A stretch of DNA of 64,000 nt from Paraburkholderia phenazinium (GTDB lineage: Bacteria > Pseudomonadota > Gammaproteobacteria > Burkholderiales > Burkholderiaceae). Of this stretch, positions 6,841 to 16,700 are shown piece after piece. The stretch's first letter is position 1. The number at the start of each line of letters is the position of its first letter. Under the pieces are notes generated by a model. The model was given only the letters and a program-made list of their open reading frames with translations. It was not told the origin of the DNA and ran no database searches. The position numbers and the translations under genes were made by a program. The stretch lies in assembly GCF_900100735.1 (NCBI RefSeq), contig NZ_FNCJ01000006.1, positions 310,001 to 374,000 on the forward strand. Direction: 5' to 3'.

Positions 6841-9792
6841 TCAAGGCGCGGCGGCAATACCGAACACATGTAGCTTGCCGGCACTCACCTGTCTCGGCAA
6901 GGTGACGCTCGCGACCAGTTTGCCGGGTGTCAGCGGCACTTTCTGCGCAAACAGATACGTCTTGACGGCGTTGTTGGTGCCATCGCCGGCATTGCGGTAC
7001 GTGGTCGTCAGCGCAATGGGGTCCACCGGCGCCGCACTGCCGCCATTCAAGGTCCAGTCGTCGAAGGCAAGCGTGAACGGCGTGGTCGTGCCGTCGGCAT
7101 AGGTCACGAGCGCCGCGCCGGAGCCGGGGCCGTTATTGGCCGAACCCAGCAGAACCAGCGCGCTGCCTCTCGTGCCCGCCGGCGTCGCGATGGTCTGCCC
7201 CACCGCCACGGCGTTATCCAGCGGACCGCCGGACAGGGTAAAGCTGGCGCCACCGAACGCGAACGGCTTGCCCGGCTGCGCGCCAGCCGCCGTCAATGCC
7301 TGCGACGAGTAGCTATAAAGCGAGCCGTCGAAGTCCGCACCCAGACCATCGGTATTGGTGCTGCCGTCCGTGCTGATGCCGTGGTTGTTGAAGGCATCCG
7401 CCACATTGAGCGCGACCGGCACGCCATATGACGGCGGCGCGTCGCCAGGGTCTGCGCCCCACTGCGAAGGAGACGAACCCATCGCGAAGTCCAGCGTCGC
7501 TCCGTTGGCGAGCGCGTCGACATCGAGCCACGAACTGTTGTGCGCGGCGCCGTTGACGCGCAGGCTTTGCACGTAATTCGCGGCGGGCGCGCCGCGTGCC
7601 CTGATTCGCAGCGTCTTGCCGTTCCCGAGGTGAACGGTAATGGACGAGAACTGCGGACTGCCGATCGCAAAGCCGCCGACACCCGGAATCTCCGGATAGA
7701 GACCCAGTGCGCCCCACACATACCACCCTGATACAGCGCCCAGGTCGTCATTGCCGGGCAACCCGTTCGGCCCGGTGCCGAAGGCGCTCGCCATGATCTG
7801 CTGGACGACATTCTGCGTGCCCGACGGCGAACCGGCCCAGTTATACATCCAGGGCACCTCGAAGGTCGGTTCGTTGCCCATGTAGAAATTGGGCAGGCTC
7901 GTCCCGGCGTTCAACACCGTGAAGAACGTGTTCAGGCGCGGCACGACGGTCGTATTGCCGCCCAGTTGCGCAAAGAGTCCGGCCGGATTGAACGGCACCA
8001 TCCATGTGTACTGCTCGGCGTTGCCTTCCACGTAGTTGTCGGTGCTGCTCTGTGTCTCCGGAATCCAGCTGCCGTCCGAATTGCGCCCGGCGATCAGAGG
8101 CGGCGTCAGCGACGTGTTGAGCAGGTTTTGCCAGTAAGCCGAGCGGCTGCGCAGCATCTTCTGAATGCTTGTATTGCCCAGTGCGCCGGCAAACTGCGAA
8201 ATGGCGAAATCGCTGCTGCCGTATTCCAGCGTGGACGATGCCTGCCCCCATTCGCCGCTCGTGATATAGCCGAACTGCAGATAACTGGCGCGCCCGCCGT
8301 TGGTCGTCACGCCGTTGCACGCGGTACCGGGAATGTTGGCCATCCGGATCATGTGGCTCAAGGCGCCCGCGGTATCGAAATTGCGCGCGCCGAAGCCGTA
8401 CGCGCCCGCCACGATCAACGATCCGGCATCGCCCGGCATGACGCCGTCTTCGACGTTGTCATTGACCCAATGCGGAATCGCGCCGCACTGGTCCGCATCG
8501 TTCACGAGCGACTGCGCCATGTCGCTGGTCTCCTGCGGAAACAGCGTGGCCTTGAGCGGAATCAACGAGCGGTAGATGTCCCAACCCGAAAAGCTGGTGT
8601 ACTGCGCCGCATGGCCCGCGCTGACCTGATGGACCTTCTGGTCGAAGCCGATGTATTGACCATTCACATCGCTGAATACGCTCGGCGCCCACGACGCGTG
8701 ATAGAACGCGGTATAAAACTTCGTCAGCGCGGCGTTATCGCGGCTGCTTACCTGAATCGTATTAAGGCGCTGATTCCAGATCGAATCGGCTAGCGCCTTC
8801 ACGCCGTCAAAATCCCAGAATCGATTTTCCTTCTCGAGATTATCCCTGGCATTGGCAACGCTGACGTACGAGATACCGATTTTCATCAGGACAGTCTTGC
8901 CTTTACCGAAATTCAGCACGGCGCGGCCATTGGTAAACGCAGACGTCGACGCAAATGGCTGGCTGAACTGCGCATAAAAGTACACCGGCACGTTGGTCGC
9001 GTTGCCGCAAAAATGCCCGCCGGTGGTACTGCCTGAAACCGTGCGAGCGTCGACCTGGGTGACCGAGCCGGCCACGCTCGATTGCGTATTCGTATAGGTC
9101 GTATTGAGCACGAGAGTCGACGGCTGCCGATCCGGATACGTGAAGCGACCGAAGCCGGTGCGCAGGGTCGCCGTCAACTCGACCTTGATCTGGTTGTCGA
9201 GCAGCACGGAATAGGCGCCCGCTACCGCCTTCTCGTTGGTGTGGCTGAAGGTCTGCGCGAGCGGCTTGCTGGCATCCAGCGTCGGCATAACCGGGAATTC
9301 TCCGTCGTTGCCTGAACAGCCCGCGCCGCTCATATGCGTGAGGCTGAAGCTCTGGATCGAGCCGATGTCGTAGTAGTAACCGGCCGGCGAACCCGGTTCC
9401 GCGCTATTCGACGGCGCCGGGGTGGTATTGGTATCGGGAGCCCATTGCACCATGCCGTTCGGCAGGCCCGCTGCGGGCACCACGCTGCCGGCCTGCCCAG
9501 CGGGCACCGGATTCGGAGAGTTGCTGGCCAAGGTGCCGATCAACGGATCGACGTACTGGGTCAGGCGCAGGACGCGGCGATCGTCAGCGGGCGCTTCTTC
9601 GTCGTTGTTTGTAGCGGCCGTGTTTGCGCCGTTAGAACCGGCGCCTGCACCACTCTGCCCCGTCGCGTCACGCTGGTCGGCCGCGACCACAGCGCTCCCG
9701 GAACCGGACTGACTGCCCGGACCATCTCCGCCACAGCCCGCCAGAGCACCAATGGCGATTAGAACAACCGCAAGACGGCGTAAATCCATCAT
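6841..9792 (-). CDS. GH92-family glycosidase lipoprotein (alpha-mannosidase type)
   Basis: This 983-residue exported lipoprotein begins MMDLRRLAVVLIAIGALAGC, with a lipobox LAGC, followed by a Ser/Gly/Ala-rich tether to about residue 75. The rest matches glycoside hydrolase family 92: YVDPLIGT, PNGMVQWAPDT, FSLTHMSGAGC, GGHFCGN, GNEPTFEVPWMYNWAG and the C-terminal LPGNDDLGAVSGWYVWGALGLYP. GH92 enzymes are Ca-dependent exo-alpha-mannosidases. An additional beta-rich C-terminal module (about residues 770-983) follows the catalytic part. The start has GGAGACA eight bases upstream, and a second ATG follows immediately. There are no sugar-uptake genes nearby, so the substrate is unknown. Confidence 0.87.
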   Translation of the reverse strand: MMDLRRLAVVLIAIGALAGCGGDGPGSQSGSGSAVVAADQRDATGQSGAGAGSNGANTAATNNDEEAPADDRRVLRLTQYVDPLIGTLASNSPNPVPAGQAGSVVPAAGLPNGMVQWAPDTNTTPAPSNSAEPGSPAGYYYDIGSIQSFSLTHMSGAGCSGNDGEFPVMPTLDASKPLAQTFSHTNEKAVAGAYSVLLDNQIKVELTATLRTGFGRFTYPDRQPSTLVLNTTYTNTQSSVAGSVTQVDARTVSGSTTGGHFCGNATNVPVYFYAQFSQPFASTSAFTNGRAVLNFGKGKTVLMKIGISYVSVANARDNLEKENRFWDFDGVKALADSIWNQRLNTIQVSSRDNAALTKFYTAFYHASWAPSVFSDVNGQYIGFDQKVHQVSAGHAAQYTSFSGWDIYRSLIPLKATLFPQETSDMAQSLVNDADQCGAIPHWVNDNVEDGVMPGDAGSLIVAGAYGFGARNFDTAGALSHMIRMANIPGTACNGVTTNGGRASYLQFGYITSGEWGQASSTLEYGSSDFAISQFAGALGNTSIQKMLRSRSAYWQNLLNTSLTPPLIAGRNSDGSWIPETQSSTDNYVEGNAEQYTWMVPFNPAGLFAQLGGNTTVVPRLNTFFTVLNAGTSLPNFYMGNEPTFEVPWMYNWAGSPSGTQNVVQQIMASAFGTGPNGLPGNDDLGAVSGWYVWGALGLYPEIPGVGGFAIGSPQFSSITVHLGNGKTLRIRARGAPAANYVQSLRVNGAAHNSSWLDVDALANGATLDFAMGSSPSQWGADPGDAPPSYGVPVALNVADAFNNHGISTDGSTNTDGLGADFDGSLYSYSSQALTAAGAQPGKPFAFGGASFTLSGGPLDNAVAVGQTIATPAGTRGSALVLLGSANNGPGSGAALVTYADGTTTPFTLAFDDWTLNGGSAAPVDPIALTTTYRNAGDGTNNAVKTYLFAQKVPLTPGKLVASVTLPRQVSAGKLHVFGIAAAP

Positions 9793-9833
9793 GGCTGTCT
9801 CCAGAATATTGTTTAGTCATGCGAACTATCCAT

Positions 9834-9848
9834 TTGACGATGCGTCAA
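9834..9848. promoter_or_regulatory. Palindrome in GH92 gene leader (operator candidate)
   Basis: The sequence TTGACGATGCGTCAA is a perfect 6-bp inverted repeat around three bases, lying 42-56 bp upstream of the GH92 start in an otherwise AT-rich stretch (9850-9970). It could be a repressor site. The binding protein is unknown, and no regulator gene is adjacent. Confidence 0.4.
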
Positions 9849-9974
9849 TGGCTGGAGGCCATGCTATACGAGGCGCTCAAATCGAGTCAACTGATTATCT
9901 ATTGATGGTTTATGTTTATTTGAATTTACTAAACAAACTAAAATCGAATCGAAACGTTAAATAATCGGTTCAAT

Positions 9975-10003
9975 CGGATGCGCCGGATTGGCAGGCGCAT
10001 CCG
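9975..10003. other. 10-bp inverted repeat in GH92/cinA-like intergenic region
   Basis: The arms CGGATGCGCC (9975-9984) and GGCGCATCCG (9994-10003) surround a 9-base loop. The gap 9793-10196 between two minus-strand genes is AT-rich on the GH92 side and GC-rich on the other. No T tract follows the hairpin, so it is an uncertain terminator for the upstream (cinA-like) transcript. No gene is seen in this gap. Confidence 0.45.
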
Positions 10004-10196
10004 GCTATGCACGGTGCATTTTATTTAACGGATATCCGGAAAAGATGTCACTGCTGCGGATGAATGGAATGGATGGGAATCCGTATGAATTACCGACTAT
10101 CCCCATGGCTACCGGCAAGCGGCGCTCAGCCCCGGGCGGTGCCGGCCGGCCCCGCCCCTCTCGGTGACTTGATTCGCCCCTCGCCAGCGACGCCGC

Positions 10197-11000
10197 TTAC
10201 GGCTCGACGATATCTCCGCCCAGCAGATGCACGCCCTCGCGCAGCTTCACGAACGCCGCGGCGACCGCTTCCGGCTCGCCCTTCACGCCCAGGTCGATGT
10301 GCCGCCGCGCATAAATACCGCCGCGCTCCGCATCGCCGACGCTCGGCAAGCTAAACACCCGCACGTTGGGGAAGTCGTGCTCGATCTTTTCCATCAGCGG
10401 CGTGAGCGTCGACTCCGGCAGTTCGAACACCAGCAAGGACTTCTCTGCATGCGGCATGGCGTGATGCAGATGCGCGTACTTCGTGTCCAGCACCCACTCG
10501 ATCATCGGCCAGGCCATCACCGGAAAGCCAGGCACGAAGTGATGGTCAGCCACCGAAAAGCCAGGAATCTTGTTGTAGCCGTTCGGAATGATCGAGGCGC
10601 CGCTCGGGTACGTGCCCATGTTGAGCCGGTGACGGTTGTCCGGCGACTCGAGGTCGACTGGCGTGGCCGAATTCGCCGGATGCGTCTCGCGAATCCGCTC
10701 GCGAATCAGTTCCGCCGCCTCGGGATGCAACTCGAGTGGCACACCGAGGGCCGCCGCCGCGCACTGGCGCGTGTGGTCGTCAGGCGTGGCGCCAATGCCG
10801 CCCGTCGAGAACACGATGTCGCCCGAGGCGAAGGTGCGCCGCAGCGTGGCCGTGATGCGCTCGGGCTCGTCGCCGATGTACTCGGCCCAGCCGAGCGACA
10901 GGCCGCGCGCGGTCAGCAACTCGATGACCTTCGGCAGATGCTTGTCGACGCGTCTGCCCGACAGGATTTCGTCGCCGATGATGATGACGCCAAATGCCAT
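10197..11000 (-). CDS. CinA/MoaB-like molybdopterin-binding-domain protein
   Basis: This 267-residue protein starts MAFGVIIIGDEILSGRRVDKH and carries the MoCF-biosynthesis fold signature VFSTGGIGATPDDHTRQCAAAALG. The family is annotated as competence/damage-inducible protein A. It lacks the C-terminal nicotinamide-nucleotide amidase domain found in full-length CinA, so the biochemical role is uncertain. The start is preceded by GAGAGGCTGCA. It follows the EI24 gene by 19 bp on the same strand, suggesting co-transcription. Confidence 0.85.
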   Translation of the reverse strand: MAFGVIIIGDEILSGRRVDKHLPKVIELLTARGLSLGWAEYIGDEPERITATLRRTFASGDIVFSTGGIGATPDDHTRQCAAAALGVPLELHPEAAELIRERIRETHPANSATPVDLESPDNRHRLNMGTYPSGASIIPNGYNKIPGFSVADHHFVPGFPVMAWPMIEWVLDTKYAHLHHAMPHAEKSLLVFELPESTLTPLMEKIEHDFPNVRVFSLPSVGDAERGGIYARRHIDLGVKGEPEAVAAAFVKLREGVHLLGGDIVEP

Positions 11001-11019
11001 TGCAGCCTCTCAATTGAAT

Positions 11020-11853
11020 TCAGTAGGGAACCACCGGCGCCGCCTGACGCGCGCCTTGCTCTTCGGCGCGCATGCGCTGCAGTGCGCGCAGACAGTAATA
11101 GCCGAACCACAGCGCGGAAAAGACGAGGATGAACGCGTAGATCCAGATCGTCACCGCCGTGATCACGGGGAACAGCACAATCAGCCAGACCGACGACGCC
11201 CATAGCAGCGTGGGCAGCGAACTGAGCAAACCGCTCGCCACGCCGATCAGCAGCAGGGGCAGACGATAACGCCGCACCAGCGCGCGCCGCTCGTCGCGGC
11301 TCGCATGCAAGGCGAGCGCGTCGTAAGTCATCACGCGGTAGGTCAGCCAGCCCCACAGCAGCGGTGGAATCAGCGCGAAGAACGGCGGAATCAGCCACAG
11401 CGGCAAAGTGACGATCAGCAACACGAGACAGATCAGCGTGGTCCACAGCGCTTGCCCGAGACTACCGTACCACGTTCCTCCGCGCCGCATCTCCAGGCCC
11501 GCGAACTGCCGCGCGGACAGATGGCGGATCACACCTGGCATCGATAGCGTGGCGATCAGCAGCAGGATCGTCACAACGATCAGCGGAATCGCCATGGCAA
11601 TCACGATGAACGGTGCGAGCACCGAGTGCAGCGAGGAAAAACCGACCCAGTCGAACAGGTGATAAACAGTGTTCGTGAACGACCAGCCGTCGAGCCACGC
11701 GCGCGTGGCGCCAATCAGCGTCTGCCAGGAAAACCACAAAGTCACGCCCCAGACGACCGTTGCCGCCAGAAACGGCAGGAAGGTCAGCCAGAGCATGCGC
11801 GGGTGGAGCGCGCTTGCCAGCGCGCGTCCGAACGAGCGCAACAGATCATTCAT
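11020..11853 (-). CDS. EI24-domain integral membrane protein
   Basis: This 277-residue inner-membrane protein belongs to the EI24/CysZ-like superfamily. The ATG at 11853 (MNDLLRSFGRALASAL) is favoured because the 91 codons upstream are low-complexity and not family-like. About six hydrophobic segments are visible, including LWLTFLPFLAATVVWGVTLW, SVLAPFIVIAMAIPLIVVTILLL and TLICLVLLIVTLPLWLIPP. CysZ members transport sulfate, but no sulfur-assimilation gene is nearby, so a transport function here is only a family-level guess. It is probably co-transcribed with the cinA-like gene. Confidence 0.82.
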   Translation of the reverse strand: MNDLLRSFGRALASALHPRMLWLTFLPFLAATVVWGVTLWFSWQTLIGATRAWLDGWSFTNTVYHLFDWVGFSSLHSVLAPFIVIAMAIPLIVVTILLLIATLSMPGVIRHLSARQFAGLEMRRGGTWYGSLGQALWTTLICLVLLIVTLPLWLIPPFFALIPPLLWGWLTYRVMTYDALALHASRDERRALVRRYRLPLLLIGVASGLLSSLPTLLWASSVWLIVLFPVITAVTIWIYAFILVFSALWFGYYCLRALQRMRAEEQGARQAAPVVPY

Positions 11854-12142
11854 GCGAGTCAGTGCGAGTGAACGAAACGATGGGACACCGGAAAGCGGCG
11901 AAAGATTCAGCCGAACGTGCACTAAATCAGGACAGGATAAACCACGAGACGCGCCGCCGGTAGCACCGGCGGCGGAAGCGGAGGAAAACGGGGCGAAATG
12001 CGGAACTGAAATCCGCAGCCGGGATGCGGGCTGGAGGCACGGACGTAGCGCGAACGCGAAACGCGGATTCGAAACAAGCACTCGAAGCACGGCGGCCGCT
12101 CCCGGCGCGCCGCCCTGCTCGCCCAAGCTCGCTTAAGCTCGC

Positions 12143-13156
12143 TTACGCGCCGTTGGGCGCCGTCACCGGCGCGCGGTCGTAGAAATAGATGCCGTGCGGC
12201 GAGCGGCCCACCGCAATCGTCTGAATCAGCTTGCGAGTGCTCAGATCGATGATGCCGACGTGCTTCGCAAAGCGGAACGTCACCCACAGATAACGCTTGT
12301 CGGCGGAGAGTTCCATATCGTCGGGGCCCGCCATCAGGCCGGTGATGTTGCCGACATTGGTGAGCGACTCTTCGTCGATGATGCTGATCGTGCTGGCGAC
12401 GCGGTTTGATACCGCGACGTGCTTGCCGTCCGCGAGCGAACGGAAGTTGTGCGCGCCGTTGCCGGTCTGGATCGTCTTCACGACCTTCTGGTTGCGCCAG
12501 TCGACCACGGCGACGTAATCCGCACCGGTCATGCCAATGAGCAGATATTTGTCGCCCGGGGTCATCCACAGGCCGGCCGGCACCTTACCCACCTTCATCT
12601 TCCACTTGACCTGCTGGGTGGCGAGATCGATCGCGGCCAGTTCGCCCGACACCTGCAGCGTGACGAACACGGTTTTGCTGTCGTTCGTGAACGCCATGTG
12701 GCTCGGCATCACGGCGAGCGGCAAGCGCTTGGCGAGCGTCATGTCGCGGCCGTCGTAGTGGTAGATGTCGAGGCGGTCGAGGCGCAAGCCCGTCGTCACG
12801 ACCCACTTGCTGTCGGGCGAGAAACCGATCTGATAGGGATCTTCGATGTTCTCGACCCAGCGCTGCACCTTGCCGGTTTTCGGGTCGACGAACATCAGGT
12901 TGTTGGAGACCGAGTTGGCGACGATCAGCGAACTGTTGTCCGGCGTCGCCATCAGGTGATGGGGCTCCTTGCCGGTCGGCACGGTGCCGACCACCTGGTG
13001 CGTGGCCTGGTCGATCAGGCTGAGCGTGGCTTCGCCGGAGTTGAGGACGATCACATTGTTGGCGTGGGCGGCCGGTGAGAACAGGCCTGTGGCGGCTGCC
13101 AGCGCCGTGCCGGCAGCGAACGCGGCGCTCAGGCCGCGGAAAGAAAATTTGCGCAT
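12143..13156 (-). CDS. Periplasmic YVTN/YncE-like beta-propeller protein
   Basis: This 337-residue protein has a clear Sec signal peptide (MRKFSFRGLSAAF...SPAAHA, cleaved near residue 32). It is followed by about seven propeller blades with repeated cores such as LNSGEATLSLIDQATHQVVGTVPTGKEPHHL and PDDMELSADKRYLWVTFRFAKHVGIIDL. This is the YVTN/lactonase-like fold seen in YncE. Such proteins are periplasmic and mostly of unknown function; some are linked to metal or quinoprotein metabolism. No catalytic motif is apparent. It is separated by 289 bp from the EI24 gene downstream and by 558 bp from the adhesin upstream. Confidence 0.85.
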   Translation of the reverse strand: MRKFSFRGLSAAFAAGTALAAATGLFSPAAHANNVIVLNSGEATLSLIDQATHQVVGTVPTGKEPHHLMATPDNSSLIVANSVSNNLMFVDPKTGKVQRWVENIEDPYQIGFSPDSKWVVTTGLRLDRLDIYHYDGRDMTLAKRLPLAVMPSHMAFTNDSKTVFVTLQVSGELAAIDLATQQVKWKMKVGKVPAGLWMTPGDKYLLIGMTGADYVAVVDWRNQKVVKTIQTGNGAHNFRSLADGKHVAVSNRVASTISIIDEESLTNVGNITGLMAGPDDMELSADKRYLWVTFRFAKHVGIIDLSTRKLIQTIAVGRSPHGIYFYDRAPVTAPNGA

Positions 13157-13714
13157 GGAAGCTCACTTCAGAGAACAGCGGGCATTGTAGACCGTTTGTA
13201 AGCATGCGCGGTTGATGCAGGTCGGGGTTGATTACACGAAAGCGTGTCCAGCGGCTAGCTCCCACCTCGTCGCCCGTTTTCAAGCTTCGAAACCAACAAG
13301 ATTCACATCTCGCAGATTAACGAGAAATCACCAAATTATTACATTCTTATACGCCACCCGTATCAATAAGAACCGATGAGACAATTCTCTATTCATCCTG
13401 TTTTAAAACATTTATTTTCAATCAAAAATGGAAAAATCACTATTTACACAAGTTTTAAGAATTAACTTATATCGGCACATCCCCACCCCGCCTGACAATC
13501 GCGCCGATCATCGCCCGTGCCTTTCAACCTCGTGGTTCCGATGAGCAAGACGCACTCGAACTGGACGCGCGGAAAATTTCAACTGAATGCAGAACGAAAT
13601 AACCGCCATCGTTATGTCAAATTTCGCGCGACATATAGGGGCGATGACGCCTTACCAGACCAGAATGCATTTATGCGCCGGCCACGCAAGCAATACCGCG
13701 GAGTTTTATAAACC
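13157..13714. other. AT-rich intergenic region upstream of adhesin
   Basis: This 558-bp gap between divergent genes is strikingly AT-rich at about 13290-13470 compared with the genome. It includes the palindrome TGTTTTAAAACA near 13400. A candidate sigma-70 promoter for the adhesin is TTTACA-N18-TTATAT at 13443-13472, which would give a leader of about 235 bases. AT-rich upstream DNA of this kind is common at silenced surface-protein genes. No convincing gene is seen, although a 64-codon frame exists at 13517-13711. Confidence 0.5.
13443..13472 (+). promoter_or_regulatory. Candidate sigma-70 promoter of the trimeric autotransporter
   Basis: TTTACA (13443-13448) and TTATAT (13467-13472) are separated by 18 bases in the AT-rich block upstream of the adhesin. 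The match is reasonable but not perfect, and other AT-rich alternatives exist in the block. Confidence 0.35.
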
Positions 13715-16700
13715 ATGAACAAAATCTACAAATCAGTTTGGAACGACACGACGGGTACGTGGGTCGCCACGGCAGAGACCGCTCGCGCGAAGACGAAGCG
13801 CGGGGTGTCGCGCAAGCTGATCGTGGCGCAGGCTGTGCTGGCAGGTGCCGCCCTGTTGGGAGGGGCATCGGCGCATGCAGCGAACGCGCAGTACTACTTT
13901 GATGTGAATGGGGGTGGGAGTGGTGCCGACAACGCGGTAGCAGTTGGGGTCAACGGTGTTGCGGCAGGTGTAAATGCCACGGCCAGCATGAAAAATTCGA
14001 TCGCAATTGGAACGGGCGCGAGCGGAAACGGTGCTGGAGCCACGGCGATTGGCGCCGCTTCCACTGCCAGCGGTCGAAATTCGATTGCCTTCGGCAGCAC
14101 CGCAAACGCAACCGCCAATGACGCCGTGGCGATCGGTAACAGCGCATCCGCTACGGACGACAGTGCGTTCGCGGCAGGCAGCTACTCCTCAGCCGCCGAA
14201 TCGGGCACGGCGGTTGGCACCGGCGCTACTGCCGGGGTCAACGCGACTGCGGTGGGCGTTGACGCAGAAGCGTCGGGCGCCAGCTCGGTCGCTCTGGGCA
14301 ATGGTGCTACAGCCAGCAAGGCCAACAGCGTCGCCTTGGGCGCCAACTCAACCACGAACGCTGATCTGACCACAACCGCATACACGCCGACCGGCCTGGG
14401 CGCCACGCCAATCGCAGCCACTACGGCAAAGGGCGAAGTCTCCGTCGGCTCCGCCGGCAACGAACGCCGCCTCACCAACGTCGCCGCCGGCGCAGCCGCG
14501 ACCGACGCGGTGAATGTCAGCCAGCTAAGCGCCGTCGACAGCAAGGTCGATTCGCTCGCGAACAACGCTGTCCAGTACGACACCAACCCCGACGGCACGG
14601 CGAATAAGGGTAGCGTCACACTTGCGGGCCCGACGTCAACCGACGGCGGCGCCACGGGTGGCACAACGATCACGAACGTGCACCAGGGCACGGTCTCCGC
14701 GACCAGCACCGACGCCATCAACGGCGCGCAACTCTATAGCATCGCCGGCGACACGAATAGCGCTTATACGTCGAAGAATGGTAGCGGCATCAGGTATTTC
14801 CGCGTCAACGATTCCGGGAATCCGCAGGGTGACGCCTACGCCACGGGACCCGATGCGACGGCAGTCGGTTACGACGCGCAGGCGAGCGGTGCGCGCGCGA
14901 TCGCGATGGGCCCACTTTCGATTGCGAGTGGCGCGGGTTCGGTCGCAATCGGAATGACCGCGTCGGCAACGGGCACCACCTCTGTTGCCTTGGGGGGCGA
15001 TGCAACGGCCTCCGACATCGACGCGGTGGCGATTGGTAACGGCGCCGCCGCAACGGCAGCCAATAGCGTGGCCCTCGGCGCCAACTCGACCACCACCGCC
15101 GATCTGAGCAAGCCAGCCCAGACCTTTGGCGCGGACCCCGCAACGATCGCAGGCGCCGCTGCAGCAGGCGAAGTGTCCGTGGGCTCTGCCGGCAACGAAC
15201 GACGCTTGACCAATGTCGCAGCCGGCGCCGCTCCCACCGACGCAGTCAACGTCAGTCAGTTGAACGCGGTCGCAAATAGCAGCACCATGCACTACTTCAA
15301 GGCTGACGGTCTCGAAGACGGCACCGACGACGCCGTCGCCAGCGGCGATCATGCAGTCGCGATGGGCAGCGGCGCCGGGGCGTCAGGCGCGAAGTCGCTG
15401 GCCGCCGGCACATCGTCGTGGGCGGACGGCACACAAAGCACCGCGGTCGGCACGCTCTCCACGGCCATGGGGGAAGAATCGACGGCCCTTGGCGCCCAAT
15501 CGCTTGCCGGCGCTACGGGTGATACTGCAGCCGGTTTTGGCGCGTCTGCAACCGGCACAAGCTCCACCGCGATCGGCACCAACGCCACGGCAACGGGCCT
15601 TGGCAGCGCTGCATTCGGCAATCTGGCCAACGCCAGCGCCGATGGCTCCGTCGCCCTCGGTCAAGGCTCCGTGGCCGACCGTGCCAACACCGTTTCGGTT
15701 GGATCGCCCGGCAGCGAACGCCAGATCACCAATGTCGCGGCCGGCACCCAGGGCACCGATGCAGTCAATCTGGATCAGTTGACTGCCGCCACGGCCGGCA
15801 TCGGCAGCACATCGCACTACTTCAAGGCAAACGGCGCGGAGGACGGCTCGGACGACGCAGTCGCCAGCGGCGATCATGCCGTCGCAATGGGCAGCGGCGC
15901 AGGGGCATCGGGTGCGAAGTCGCTGGCAGCGGGGACCTCGTCGTGGGCCGCCGGCGATCAAAGTACCGCTGTAGGCACGCTTTCTACTGCAGCCGGCGAT
16001 AACTCGACGGCCCTCGGCGCAAACTCTGTCGCAGGCGACCTGGATGATCCAACCGTCACCGCCACGACTGCAGTCGGCTCCTACGCTCAAGCCACGGCCC
16101 AAAACGCCACCGCCATCGGCAACCAGTCGATCGCCAACGCAGCGAACTCGGTGGCGCTCGGCCAAGGTTCGAGCGCGGTCGCCGACGGCTCCGTCGCCCT
16201 CGGCCAAGGCTCGGTTGCCGACCGCGCCAACAGCGTCTCGGTGGGCTCTGCCGGCAACGAACGCCAGATCACCAACGTCGCTGCCGGCACCGCCGACACC
16301 GATGCGGTCAACGTCGCGCAGTTGAACGCAGTCGCTAGCCAGGCCGCCAAGGTCGACGGCGCCGTGATGTACGACACCAACGCCGACGGTTCGGTCAACA
16401 AGAACAGCGTCACGCTGGGCGGTGACGGCGGCACGGTCATCCACAACGTCGCCGACGGCGTGGCCGCAACCGACGCGGTCAACCTCGGCCAGATGGAAGC
16501 CGCCATCAGCGGTGCGATCCAGAACATCGCACCGAGCGGCGCCAGCCCGTTCTTCAGTGCTGACGGCAACACGAACACCGAAGCGGCGCAATCGTCCGGC
16601 ACCTATTCAGTCGCCGCCGGCGCCAACGCCCAGGCAAGCGGCACGAATGCGGTCGCCGTCGGCGCAAACTCGGTCGCCAGCGGCAACAACACCACGGCAC

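Noticed and set aside
13517..13711. 64-codon frame just before the adhesin
   Set aside because: There is no clear ribosome-binding site and no family resemblance. It lies in the probable adhesin mRNA leader, ending 3 bp before the adhesin ATG, and is more likely untranslated leader.
15383..16591. 402-codon antisense frame inside the adhesin gene
   Set aside because: It arises from the repetitive GC-rich head repeats and reads as repeated GDRAVADG-like low-complexity sequence.
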